Assembly: GCA_959347315.1 (NCBI GenBank)
Contig: OY365806.1
Coordinates: 32,914,054-32,978,053 of the forward strand
DNA from: Bimastos eiseni
Taxonomy: Eukaryota; Annelida; Clitellata; Crassiclitellata; Lumbricidae
DNA: 64,000 nt
Direction: 5' to 3'
Positions 1-8,416 of this stretch are shown here, in pieces (the first letter of the stretch is position 1; the number at the start of each line of letters is the position of its first letter). A program made the translations under genes and the position numbers. The notes under the pieces are model-generated. The model worked only from the letters and a program-made list of their open reading frames with translations. It did not search any database and was not told the origin of the DNA.

Positions 1-1
1 C

Positions 2-880
2 ACAGACGCGACTGCCGTTATTGTCGACAACTCTGGTTTCGCGATCAGACAAGCGTATCTCATTCAGAAACCAATTGCAAAGGGCACATTTAGTTTCATC
101 GTGCCTCTATAGCACATTTTTGGATTCTGCGAAGATTATGATAAGATTGTCTATGGTATGAAACAGACTTGGACGCTCGTTCGCAAATCCGAGGATGATG
201 CTATTTTCAGGGACAACGCAGCAGTGGCTGGTAAAGTCAACATCAGTAAAATTTCATGGTTTATGCCTCATGTCATTCCGTCCGACATGGAACGAATGCA
301 GCTGTAAAAAATGATCGAATCAAAGGCAACATTACCAGTAGCCTATCGAGCTCATCAATGCGATACCATAACGGTTCCTCAATTTACCACATTTAGTTGG
401 CGACTTAGCGTAAAGACATCACCGGAAAAATCGAGGTATATTATCGTTGGATTTCAAACGATTCGAAGCGCCGATCAACAGGCTAATCCATCAATTTTCG
501 ATCATTGCGATATTAAGCACATGTATGTGATGATGAACCAAGAAAGATGCCCAGCAGTCGATTACAACCTATCATTCCCGAATCAGCAATTTTTGAGAGC
601 TTATAGAGATGCCGCGACCTTTAGCGAGACATTTTATGGGATGGATCATCTCGCGACTCAGAGCAACATTACGCCGGTCGATTATAAGGATTCACATCCG
701 CTATTCGTTTCCGATGTGAGTAAGCAATCCGAACGGTTAAAGTCATCTGTTGTAGACATCCAGATCAAGGCTGCTTTCAATGCTGCGGTGCCTCTTGGAA
801 CGAAAGCTTATGCAGTTGTCATTTCAGATAAATTGCTAAACTACCAATCAGACGGTCAGAAGATGAGCGTTGTATATTAA
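2..880 (+). pseudogene. Double-jelly-roll major-capsid-like protein, 3' part, with two in-frame stops
   Basis: One reading frame is open from the window edge to the stop at 878-880, apart from TAG at 110-112 and TAA at 305-307. The only sizeable open piece with an ATG is 311-880 (189 codons). The frame resembles the double-jelly-roll-like domain proteins found in invertebrate virus-like elements. Landmarks are GFCEDYDKIVYGMKQ near 125-165, WFMPHVIPSD near 258-290, and VGFQTIRSADQQANPS near 440-490. The role in the intact element would be the capsid shell. The gene starts left of the window. Since both stops fall in the same frame with no shift, decay here is by point mutation. A gene of 44 codons follows 26 bp downstream. 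Confidence 0.72.
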
Positions 881-906
881 AGAAAATATTTTCTATTATA
901 AAAAAC
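877..906 (+). promoter_or_regulatory. Start-site leader with AGAAAATATTTTCT palindrome and TATAAA
   Basis: The palindrome AGAAAATATTTTCT (881-894) is followed by TATTATAAAAAAC and the ATG at 907. The first 20 bases of this block recur unchanged in front of the minus-strand gene that starts at 1957. The block overlaps the stop codon of the capsid-like gene. It is probably a core promoter of the element, with a very short 5' leader. Function is inferred from position and repetition. Confidence 0.5.
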
Positions 907-1289
907 ATGAAACTCTCACAACTGAAATCGCTATTAAAGGAAAATGTAATAAAGCCGAGTTATATGAACAAACCAGAAATGTTAAGAATACTCGTTGAGA
1001 ATATGGTGTTTTACCACGATCAGAACTGTCTGAACCAGTGAAGGAGAAAAAGCAAACATTGCCTAAGTACGAGTATCTAAAAACGATTAGAAATAATCCT
1101 ATAAGCGTTGAAATCCTAGACAAAGATACGAACGAAACGGTAATTTGTTCATCGTTGTATAAGGCGAGTATGGCTTTTAAAACCAGTATGAACACGTTGA
1201 AGGCTTACAATGGTAAAGTCTGGAGAAATAGATACGAGATTAAGATTTCAATGATGTTTCTCATTGAAAATCTATCAACACTTTGTTAA
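907..1289 (+). pseudogene. Small SAP-like plus NUMOD-like DNA-binding protein, frameshifted
   Basis: The frame opens at ATG 907 (MKLSQLKSLLKEN) and stops at 1039-1041. A second frame, shifted within about 1000-1011, carries on to TAA at 1287-1289. The first part has the helix spacing of a SAP or Rho-N-like domain (KSLLKEN, then NKPEMLRILVEN). The second part (SLYKASMAFKTSMNTLKAY, then GKVWRNRYEIKI) looks like the NUMOD-type helix-turn-helix found with GIY-YIG and HNH endonucleases. No nuclease motif is visible, so a DNA-binding accessory protein is the most that can be said. The gene ends one base before the opposing gene ends. Confidence 0.5.
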
Positions 1290-1957
1290 TTAAACCTTTG
1301 TGAAATTCTTAGCAAATAGACGCCTTTCTCGCTTTCGTACTTCTACTAATACAACATCCACTACTCTTAATTGTATGGACGGCTTATTTCCGACGAATAT
1401 ACTGCATGATAGATCTAACACGACACTACACGGAGTGGATATTAGCGTAAGAGGGTCGACTGGATTATCGTCTGTATCATAAAATCCGGTTGTTATATCC
1501 GTTGAGTTACGCAGTTAACAATTTCGGATACATCTTTGGCGCTTCGTCTTCCTGTTTTTGATTTTAAAAAATAGACATTTGTTCAACCTGTGAATCTTCA
1601 TAATTCTTATTCGAAGCCGCTTTTGTATCAGGATCGAGCAAGCAGATGCTTTTGAATGCGTTCTAAAATACTTTCAAACATACCGATAGTCTCCAATTCT
1701 TCCTCAGTTGGTTCCAAATAATTATCATACATCATTATTGGTATACTATAACAAACAATAGGGCCATCGGTTTTACCAAAATCACGATCTGGCGATATGC
1801 CCCAACTTTTTAATGCTGGGGTTTGGATATGAAAATCGCCTTCGACACCGCTCGGGTATTTATACTTAATTTGAATTCGTTCACCAAAGTTGTTAGTCTT
1901 ATTCGCGACTTTAAAGCTCATTTTATCTGGATTAAACGTTTTGTGTGTAACAATCAT
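1290..1957 (-). pseudogene. Conserved virus-like-element protein of unknown function, frameshifted
   Basis: The start is ATG 1957-1955 (MIVTHKTFNPDKMSFKV). This frame runs to a TGA at 1628-1630, giving 109 codons. The coding pattern continues in other frames to a TAA at 1290-1292: DPDTKAASNKNYEDSQ, then APKMYPKLLTA, then TGFYDTDDNPVDPLTL and finally RLFAKNFTKV. At least two frameshifts separate these pieces. The piece containing FHIQTPALKSWGI and PIMMYDNYLEPTEEELE looks like a compact beta-rich domain with a C-terminal helix. A single-stranded DNA-binding role next to a polymerase would be plausible but is not shown. I do not recognise the family securely. Confidence 0.5.
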
Positions 1958-1987
1958 CTTTTTATATATAGAAAATATTTTCTTTAA
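1958..1987 (-). promoter_or_regulatory. Start-site leader, second copy of the AGAAAATATTTTCT/TATATAAA block
   Basis: Read on the minus strand, this is TTAAAGAAAATATTTTCTAT followed by ATATAAAAAG and the ATG at 1957. It matches the block at 877-906 base for base over the first 20 positions and keeps the same spacing to the ATG. Two copies in front of two unrelated genes on opposite strands point to an element-specific promoter. Confidence 0.5.
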
Positions 1988-2014
1988 GCTGAAATGTTAA
2001 AATAATTTCGTATT

Positions 2015-3213
2015 TTAATCATCGTAAACGAATAACTGCATCACGCTTAATCCAGGCTTGCTCGGTTCAGCCTGTTTACAATACAACATGTAAGACGTGT
2101 ATTTTCCAACGGAATCGATTAAAAATTCCTGATAAGTATTTCCTAAATAAGTAGGATTAGGTGCAGTGTATAAAATATACCAACTTCCTGAGTCGGTGGT
2201 TCCTTCTATCCTCCAACCATAAATCCTTTCGGAGGATTTATTCCTTCCTTTCAATTCAATCTTCCAGATTCTTACAGCTGTTGGACACTTGATAGCTAAA
2301 GAGAAGCGACTGTTGGTGTTAGACACCCATTCATTTTCGTCTTTGAACGCATTGAAGGCTTTGTTAATTTGAAGTTCAGAACTGGCGTTCGCTTCAAAAC
2401 CATAATTATTAGTATTCGAAGTTAATCTAGGAATGTAACTGACAGGACATTTTCTTCCGAGTGTGATATCAGTAAGAGTAGGAATCCACTGTAACATCCC
2501 AATGCCCGTCCATTGCGCTCCAGCGCTCGTGGATATAATATGAAATCGCCAGTAAACGTAATTAGATGATGCTGGAAATGTAAATTTGTTCAAAACTCCT
2601 GCATCGAGGACATCCGTTTTAGAACTTAGGATATCTGCAAATACTGTTCCATCGTTACTCGCTTGAACTTTTCATCTAGTAATACATTCGTTTAATGATG
2701 TGCTAGCAATGATGTAGAAACCCAATATAGACAAAGGAACGGGATATTTAATCTGTAACCAAACATCAGTTACTGTATCGGTTATCCAACATTCAGGGAA
2801 TGACAAGCATTTTGAAACGCTTTCCACGGTTCAAAGTTATACCCAGCCGCTATGCGATATTCGCTAGCACTAGCTTCGTAAGTATAACCGTTTATTGTCA
2901 TTACATTCGAAGTCATGGTTGGAGCTGCAGTCACATATAGACTTGAATAATCGCTGGCGGTACTATTCGTTATCATTTGACTGACTAGAGTTTCGACTTG
3001 ACCAAAGCTCTCAGCCTGGCTGGCGATGACTGGTGGATGAATGTCAGTCGGTAGACCTTTTATCGAGTTGTCGTACATTTCCAAATCACCCTCCATTGTG
3101 TTCGTTCCATCTCTTTTTAGAAATGTTATACTCGCTTGAGATAGAGTAACACCTCCAGAAATTATTCTTTGAGTTGATCCAGTATCAGTTCGTCCAAATT
3201 TATCAACAGGCAT
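2015..3213 (-). pseudogene. Fibre-like attachment protein with C-terminal discoidin-type domain, disrupted
   Basis: The start is ATG 3213-3211 (MPVDKFGRTDTGSTQ), directly after a TATATAAA box. The N-terminal part has the phage or adenovirus fibre-like stretch RDGTNTMEGDLEMYDNSIKG, then a Ser/Thr-rich region. The C-terminal part (KAFQNAC, EWVSNTNSRFSLAIKCP, IWKIELKGRN, GWRIEGTTDSGSWY) follows the discoidin or F5/8C pattern of a carbohydrate-binding jelly roll. The frame is shifted near 2795-2805 (after AFQNAC) and broken by TGA at 2672-2674, where a Trp codon is likely ancestral. The intact protein would be about 400 residues. A receptor- or glycan-binding spike is inferred from the domain order. 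Confidence 0.6.
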
Positions 3214-3223
3214 TTTATATACA
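3214..3223 (-). promoter_or_regulatory. TATATAAA box touching the fibre ATG
   Basis: On the minus strand GTATATAAA runs straight into the ATG at 3213. The spacing is the same as in front of the protease and polymerase genes. Confidence 0.4.
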
Positions 3224-3233
3224 ATATTATTAT

Positions 3234-3643
3234 TTAATACAATTTGTTCACGACTTCTTGAAATTTACAACCATCGTTGATCGTCTGCTTCAATATATAT
3301 AGACATAAATGACCGCAAAACACTTGGCCGTCTGGTTGCATTCGTTCGCTGTTGTAGAATAGCGGCCTTTGTAGATAATTTATCAATTCAGTTGGAGGTC
3401 GAAATAAATTTCATCATTGACGCGCTTGATCCAACCCGTCCTATGTGTTCCTTTACCGTCAGAATCGTCTAGATTAAGGATGCCGCACTCGTTCGCTCTC
3501 AGCTTCTTTGGCAACTCGACTCTTAGAAATACTCCTCTGAAATTATTTATATTTAGTTTCCTCGCCGCTTCGATTAGATCCACGTTCGACAAAGCAATAT
3601 TTGGTAGCGTTACGTCTTCGACATCGATTAGTTTAGTGTTCAT
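3234..3643 (-). pseudogene. Adenain-like (ULP1-fold) cysteine protease, frameshifted
   Basis: The ATG at 3643-3641 overlaps the polymerase stop (ATGA). The first frame (MNTKLIDVEDVTLP, then ANECGILNLDDSDGKGTHR) contains the catalytic-His block GTH; a Trp usually follows this His in the family and is Arg here. That frame ends at 3383 just after EIYFD. Coding continues in another frame with LINYLQRPLFYNSERM, then FCGHLC, which holds the catalytic Cys, ending KLY at 3234. The few codons missing after YFD suggest a small deletion at the frameshift. Known relatives in Polintons and adenoviruses process capsid proteins. The total of about 135 residues is normal for this type. Confidence 0.72.
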
Positions 3644-6600
3644 TTTATATTTAGGGAATAATGTCCATATGCTAAAGTGTGAATTCCATCTTCTGAATAA
3701 CTCGTTTATCATCGTCTGCTGAGAGAGCTACCTTGTTCATTTCTTCGGTGTAGATATTGTGAAGATGCGATCGAATGACATTCATCTTTCTCGATTGTTC
3801 TCTCTTGGTGAACAAGCAGCCTTTGTAATCTTCGTGAGTGATAAGATTTCTCAACGACTTTCTTCTTAACACCTTTACATTTCTTGTGGTCCGTTCAAAC
3901 CATCTTGTACGAATACAGTTTCGATCTTAAACCTACAAACTCTTCGATCTGTTTACCAGCTGCTTCATCTTTAAACATAACAATGACCCTTTTACTGATG
4001 CCTGTTTCTATACCAGAGGGATGGTCTTTAGGATAGTCGCTAGTGTCGAACCTACTTCCAATGTCAGGAGCTATATCGGCGTAGAAGTCTTCAGTCTTAA
4101 TTTCATAGGCTAAAGAATCCGTATCTGTAAAAAGTTACCTTGCTCTATCTTCGAACTTTTTCATGATGTAATTATAATGAAAATTGTACATTATAGTTTT
4201 ACTCAAGTCTAAAATATACATGCCAAGATATATAGGCTTGTTGTAATATAGCTTCGTCCGTTTCATGTGAATGGTAATTAGGTTTTCGTCAAACATAGTT
4301 CGAGTGTCGTAACTCGTTCTCGCTGCTAGCTTAATGGCTTCCTTCTCACTGCAAACCAGTTTTATGTCTACACGATTCTCTATATTTTCACACGTCTTAC
4401 CGAACACGCTATTGTTCATTAGTTTGAAAAAGTCTTTCTCGAAATCGTTGGTGGCTTTAGTCCTCAGGTTGGTATTTAGATCGATATACTTTTTCAACCA
4501 AGCACTTTCTTGAAATTTAATTCCACGATGAATTTTGGTTATCTTCAAACCTAAGCTTTCGTACTGCTTCAAATTTTCGTAATGGACTATGTACTTTACT
4601 TTATCGTTCAAGTTTGGGATAAGTTTTAGCACAACCGATCCTTCGACTTTAACAGTATAGTCATTGTACAGATCGTGCGAGTTCCTCGGATTTTCTAATC
4701 GACTTCTAATATACACGACGTTCCTCTCCAATCGTTTAGCTGATCGTTGCTCATCCACTGGAACCCATGAGTTGGTAGATTTTTACACATACTGCATCCA
4801 TACAAATTGTTTACGTGTAAATATGTTATAAATGTTGAAGGCTTGCTATCGTTAAATGCTTCTCCCATATACTTATTGTTTGCCTGTCCGTAACGATGTG
4901 AAATGGTGCTAACACCACCTCTTATCTCATGCTTAACCATTGGTATCAGATCGTAATCATTCAACAACTCCAACTCTACTCCAGTCAACTTCAATGCGGC
5001 ATCCCAAGCAAGACCTGGAGAAGGTATAATACCAAGCGGGATCTTGACCATAGTTCTCACTGCACACATCTCTAAAATTCTCAAATACATAAACAAGCAG
5101 GAGAACATCAGTCGCATTATAAAAATCATGGTATTCTCTCAACGTCTTGAATCCGAATTCATTCCATACCGTCTGCGCATGGTTGTAGTCTTCGTCACTA
5201 ATGCCTGAGTCGTTAAGTATTGAGTTGAATGCTGACTTTGGTGATAGTTCTGTTTCGTTCAGTCGGTCGACGGCATCAACGTAATCGTAAGGATATAATC
5301 CTTTTTTAAGCAAGAGATCGAGCTGACTACCAGAGTAGTGTTTGCTTACATTCTTACACTGATCTTTCCTTAGGTTCCTGGATAAAGCGTCGAGGCTCGA
5401 GGCCATGAATCTAAAACTATCAATAAAACGCAATTCTCGTTTAACTAATGTTTTCTTATTTTCTTCATTCGTAAATTTATCGACCACGACTTCTCTGCTA
5501 AATGAGATATACTTTTCTTCGTTTGTAGGAATGCAGTTAATCTTTTCATTATCATCACCTCGTAATTTCTTTACGAATAGATGACTGTCGTAACCGACAA
5601 TACTGGAAAAAACTTGGGGACTATATAATTTAGATTACAATTCTTATGAGCGGCGCCTTTATATTTTCCAGTTAAATGGCAATGGTCTCTAACTCGATCT
5701 TTACCCAGTTCGCCTTCGCATATGTGACAAACGGTAGCGGAATCGAATAGCGCCTGTTCTTTCTTTCAGAATGTCATATCCTTTGGAAATTTAAATCGAT
5801 CATAAATGTCTTATATATTTTCTATAAGAGTATCTATGAATATCTGTGCTACATCATCGTCTTCGCTGCGATCATAGTCTTCGCTGCGAACGTCACAGAA
5901 GCTTGCGAATATAGGTCATCGTCAAAACATTTTATATAATAACAGAAAGAACTTGGGACATGTTTTTCATCTCTGTTGGTGTAAGGCATGTTGGGATCTG
6001 GTTGACAAGTGTCTATAGGTTTAATGAAAGATTCAAAATCGGCGTACACGACAAAGGGAACTCTCATCTTTCTATAATAATTTTTAAAACTCAAAATAAT
6101 TCCTGATTCTGGAAGTTCTAACTTTTGAGCGTCGTGTTGGGAACAGTACTCGGTGTGTTTTTTAATTACTCTAGCTTTTCATATCATATCAAACATCTTT
6201 TACAATAGTGCATCGAAGTGTATGAGTTTGCGTTATGAACCGCCATCAGTCTGTTGAAATTCTTTTACCATCAGTAATGATTCTTTTGTTCGTCAGAAAT
6301 GAGTAATTGGTCTACACTGATATCGCTTTCGTGCTTCGATAAATATAGTGGGAATATGTAAACATCTTTCTCATGACCAAAAACATTAATACTAATATTA
6401 TTATTTCTCTCAAACTTACTTAGCACTTTAGCATCCGCTGCGACTGGGAATTCAATGCTGGACCAATCAAGTTCCTCAGACTGTATTTTTAATGCTTTCG
6501 TGATTCTTACTGAATTTCTATCGACAGGATTTAAGGCTGTCGTTACACACCACTTGAAGCATTCTTCGTCTTCGTTCTTCATATTGATAATACCCTTTTT

Positions 6601-7480
6601 ATTCGCTAAACATTTCGGTAGTGGAATGTAAGAACTACCCTTCAACGGTTTAAAGACAACCGTATTGATATCCAGCTTTACAACTGCTCTGAACCTCTAG
6701 TTACTACCATGCATCTGGAAAGCAGCCATTGATTCCAGGATTTTATCTTTAGCATTGTTATAAATTTCACTGGTATCAGTAGAGTCTAAAACCACTTCAG
6801 TTATCGAGCGGAATGGTGTATCTCTGGAATAAACTTCACCAGATTTCATGTCAACACACTCCATTGTGCAGGTGAGGATAAAATTGACCTTAGTCTATCG
6901 ATTTGTTGTCAACAGGTCTACCACTTGTGCTGGAATGATGTTAAAAAAAGATATGGCGTCAATTCCGTCTGTTCCTTCGATCGTGTATTGTTTCGTGAAG
7001 CTCTTGATAGCTGTGGCTGTCTCTTTTATTTCACGTGTTTTCATTCGAATTTTACCGAATATAGAATTCACTTTGGCTTTCAGTTCTTCTATCTTCTCGT
7101 TCACCTTTCTCTTTGGTTCTTCGGGTATGTACCCTTCAATCCACTTTGCGAATGTATTAATCGCGGATTGTGTCTTATCAAGAACTTTTCGTACTGTCGT
7201 AGCTGGTTAAGGGAACGAGTGTTGGGATTCCAATCTCGGGAACGGGTGCGTCCAACAAACTACCGTTGGATGAGATTGGTGCAAAATGTGAGAGGACGAG
7301 TGTTTGAGGCACATGGGATTCGATTTTAGCAATCAAATCCGCTTTACGAAGCTTCGTATAACCAACCATACCTTTCTGTTTCGCAATTTTTCTTAATTCG
7401 ATCACAGTCTTCTTTGAGTATTCCATTTTATATTGGGATGATATTCCTTTAAGCTGTTGTGAGTAAATATTTTCATTCAT
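3640..7480 (-). pseudogene. Protein-primed family B DNA polymerase (PolB) with N-terminal SAP-like domain, multiply disrupted
   Basis: About 1280 codons can be followed on the minus strand. In order: a SAP-like head (VIELRKIAKQKG, 7350-7420); the coiled stretch near 6900-7100; an N-terminal domain (FKWCVTTALNPVDRNS); zinc ligands HYCKRC (near 6210); Exo I YADFESF (near 6045); a Cys/His zinc module CHICEGELGKDRVRDHCH (near 5690-5740); GYDSHLFVKK (near 5580); motif A in TYLHVNNLYG (near 4810); motif B KLMNNSVFGKTCEN (near 4400); motif C LFTDTDSLAYE (near 4120); and the C-terminus ending at TGA 3640-3642. Motif A has His where family B enzymes have the metal-binding Asp. In-frame stops include 3895-3897, 4132-4134, 5766-5768 and 6697-6699, plus several frameshifts. 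It would replicate the element from a terminal protein. Confidence 0.8.
3644..3651 (-). promoter_or_regulatory. AATATAAA box touching the protease ATG
   Basis: On the minus strand AATATAAA is followed at once by the protease ATG, which itself overlaps the polymerase stop codon. The box therefore lies inside the end of the polymerase coding sequence. Confidence 0.4.
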
Positions 7481-7489
7481 TTTATATTA
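7427..7489 (-). promoter_or_regulatory. Two AATATAAA-ATG starts at the PolB 5' end
   Basis: Two in-frame ATGs, 54 bases apart (7480 and 7426), are each directly preceded by AATATAAA on the minus strand. The inner one gives MEYSKKTVIELRK, so the SAP-like domain starts at once. The outer one adds 18 residues. Either could be the original start. The duplicated box may reflect a local duplication. Confidence 0.4.
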
Positions 7490-7527
7490 TGCAAGATTTT
7501 TTTTGTTAAACTGATCATCGAATCTGC

Positions 7528-7705
7528 TGACTCATCATCGAAACTATTGGAAATTCCAGTGACTTTTGACCTATTGGTTGATACTTTGACCTAGGGTTTT
7601 GGTTTGTGCATGAATTGTGACTCATTATCGAAACTATTGGAAATTTCCCGGACCTATTAGACTGTATTGGTTGACGTTTAACCTAGGACTTAGGTTTTTG
7701 TATGA
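7528..7705. repeat. Two-copy tandem repeat of about 90 bp at the edge of the element
   Basis: Copy one starts at 7528 and copy two at 7618. Both begin TGACTCATCATCGAAACTAT (one T/C difference), then run through a TTGGTTGA block, a CCTAGG block and GTATGAATT-like ends with scattered differences. It sits just outside the polymerase start and may belong to the terminal repeat of the Polinton-like element. The rest of 7490-8115 shows no gene. Confidence 0.6.
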
Positions 7706-8123
7706 ATTACTTTTTGTAACCTAGTTATAGGTTATAAATACGTTTTGGTAACCTATTAGGTGGACGAATTAACCAATATTATTGTCAAATGCGCCAGATA
7801 GCGGGTTTTCCTACTACCACTGCTTTGGTCATAGGCTACTAATTTACCAACGCCGCCATATCGGCCTAATATTGCAAAAGTTCCCTCTCTCAATAGCCTA
7901 ATCTAGCTCACTCTGTTCCGAACTGAAGTTTCGTCTCTTTCAACCTCATAAGGCCTACATATCGAAGCCTGCTTAATTTTGGCTTCTCTAAAGCAACCGA
8001 TATAAATCAAAATTGGCTTTGCTCCAATGGATTGCAAGTTTCGATGGTGATTTAAATAGAAACGATCATTGACTGATGTCGTGGACCTTATGAAGCGGCG
8101 CTATAGGAGTCAACACATTTAGC

Positions 8124-8408
8124 CAGAGGTGTAACTAGGTTTTGAAAAGAGGAGGGCATAATTTCCAAAACATTGCGCGTAGCGCAAAATTTTCCCACCC
8201 CACTTCTTGAATTTTGCCCCCCAGATATTTGAAAAATGGGGGCACAACTTATCTTAACAAAAGTCATATCAAAAAGCCATTGGAGAAACATAAAAAGAAC
8301 CGATTTGGGGATACATGGGGGCACTAAGCACTAACACTGGGGGTTCTTTGCCTCCCAGTTTTGAAACTGGGGGCTGGTGCCCCCTGCTCCCCGCTTGTTA
8401 CACCTCTG
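8124..8408. mobile_element. hAT-type MITE with perfect 8-bp target duplication (copy 1)
   Basis: The element is 285 bp. Its ends are CAGAGGTGTAAC and the exact inverse GTTACACCTCTG. It is flanked by catttagc on both sides (8116-8123 and 8409-8416). An 8-bp target duplication and a CAG-RGGTG terminus are typical of the hAT superfamily. There is no transposase frame, so it is non-autonomous. A related copy lies inverted at 50240-50517. Confidence 0.85.
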
Positions 8409-8416
8409 CATTTAGC

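Larger units (their letters stand above)
1..7490. mobile_element. Decayed Polinton/Maverick-like (virus-like) DNA transposon, left part outside window
   Basis: Six gene remnants lie head to tail with almost no spacing. They encode a double-jelly-roll capsid-like protein and a small SAP/NUMOD-like protein on the plus strand, then on the minus strand an unknown protein, a discoidin-type fibre, an adenain-like protease and a protein-primed family B polymerase. Capsid, protease and PolB together are the hallmark set of Polintons and related virus-like elements. No packaging ATPase or retroviral-type integrase is visible, so those genes, if present, lie left of the window. Every gene carries stops or frameshifts. 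The right boundary is not fixed: coding stops at 7480, and a two-copy tandem repeat follows at 7528. The terminal inverted repeat cannot be tested without the left end. Confidence 0.8.

Noticed and set aside
2..7480. Alternative genetic code (TGA or TAG read as Trp) in the virus-like element
   Set aside because: Several stops do replace likely Trp codons, but TAA and TAG stops at non-Trp positions and several frameshifts occur in the same genes. Ordinary decay explains all of them.
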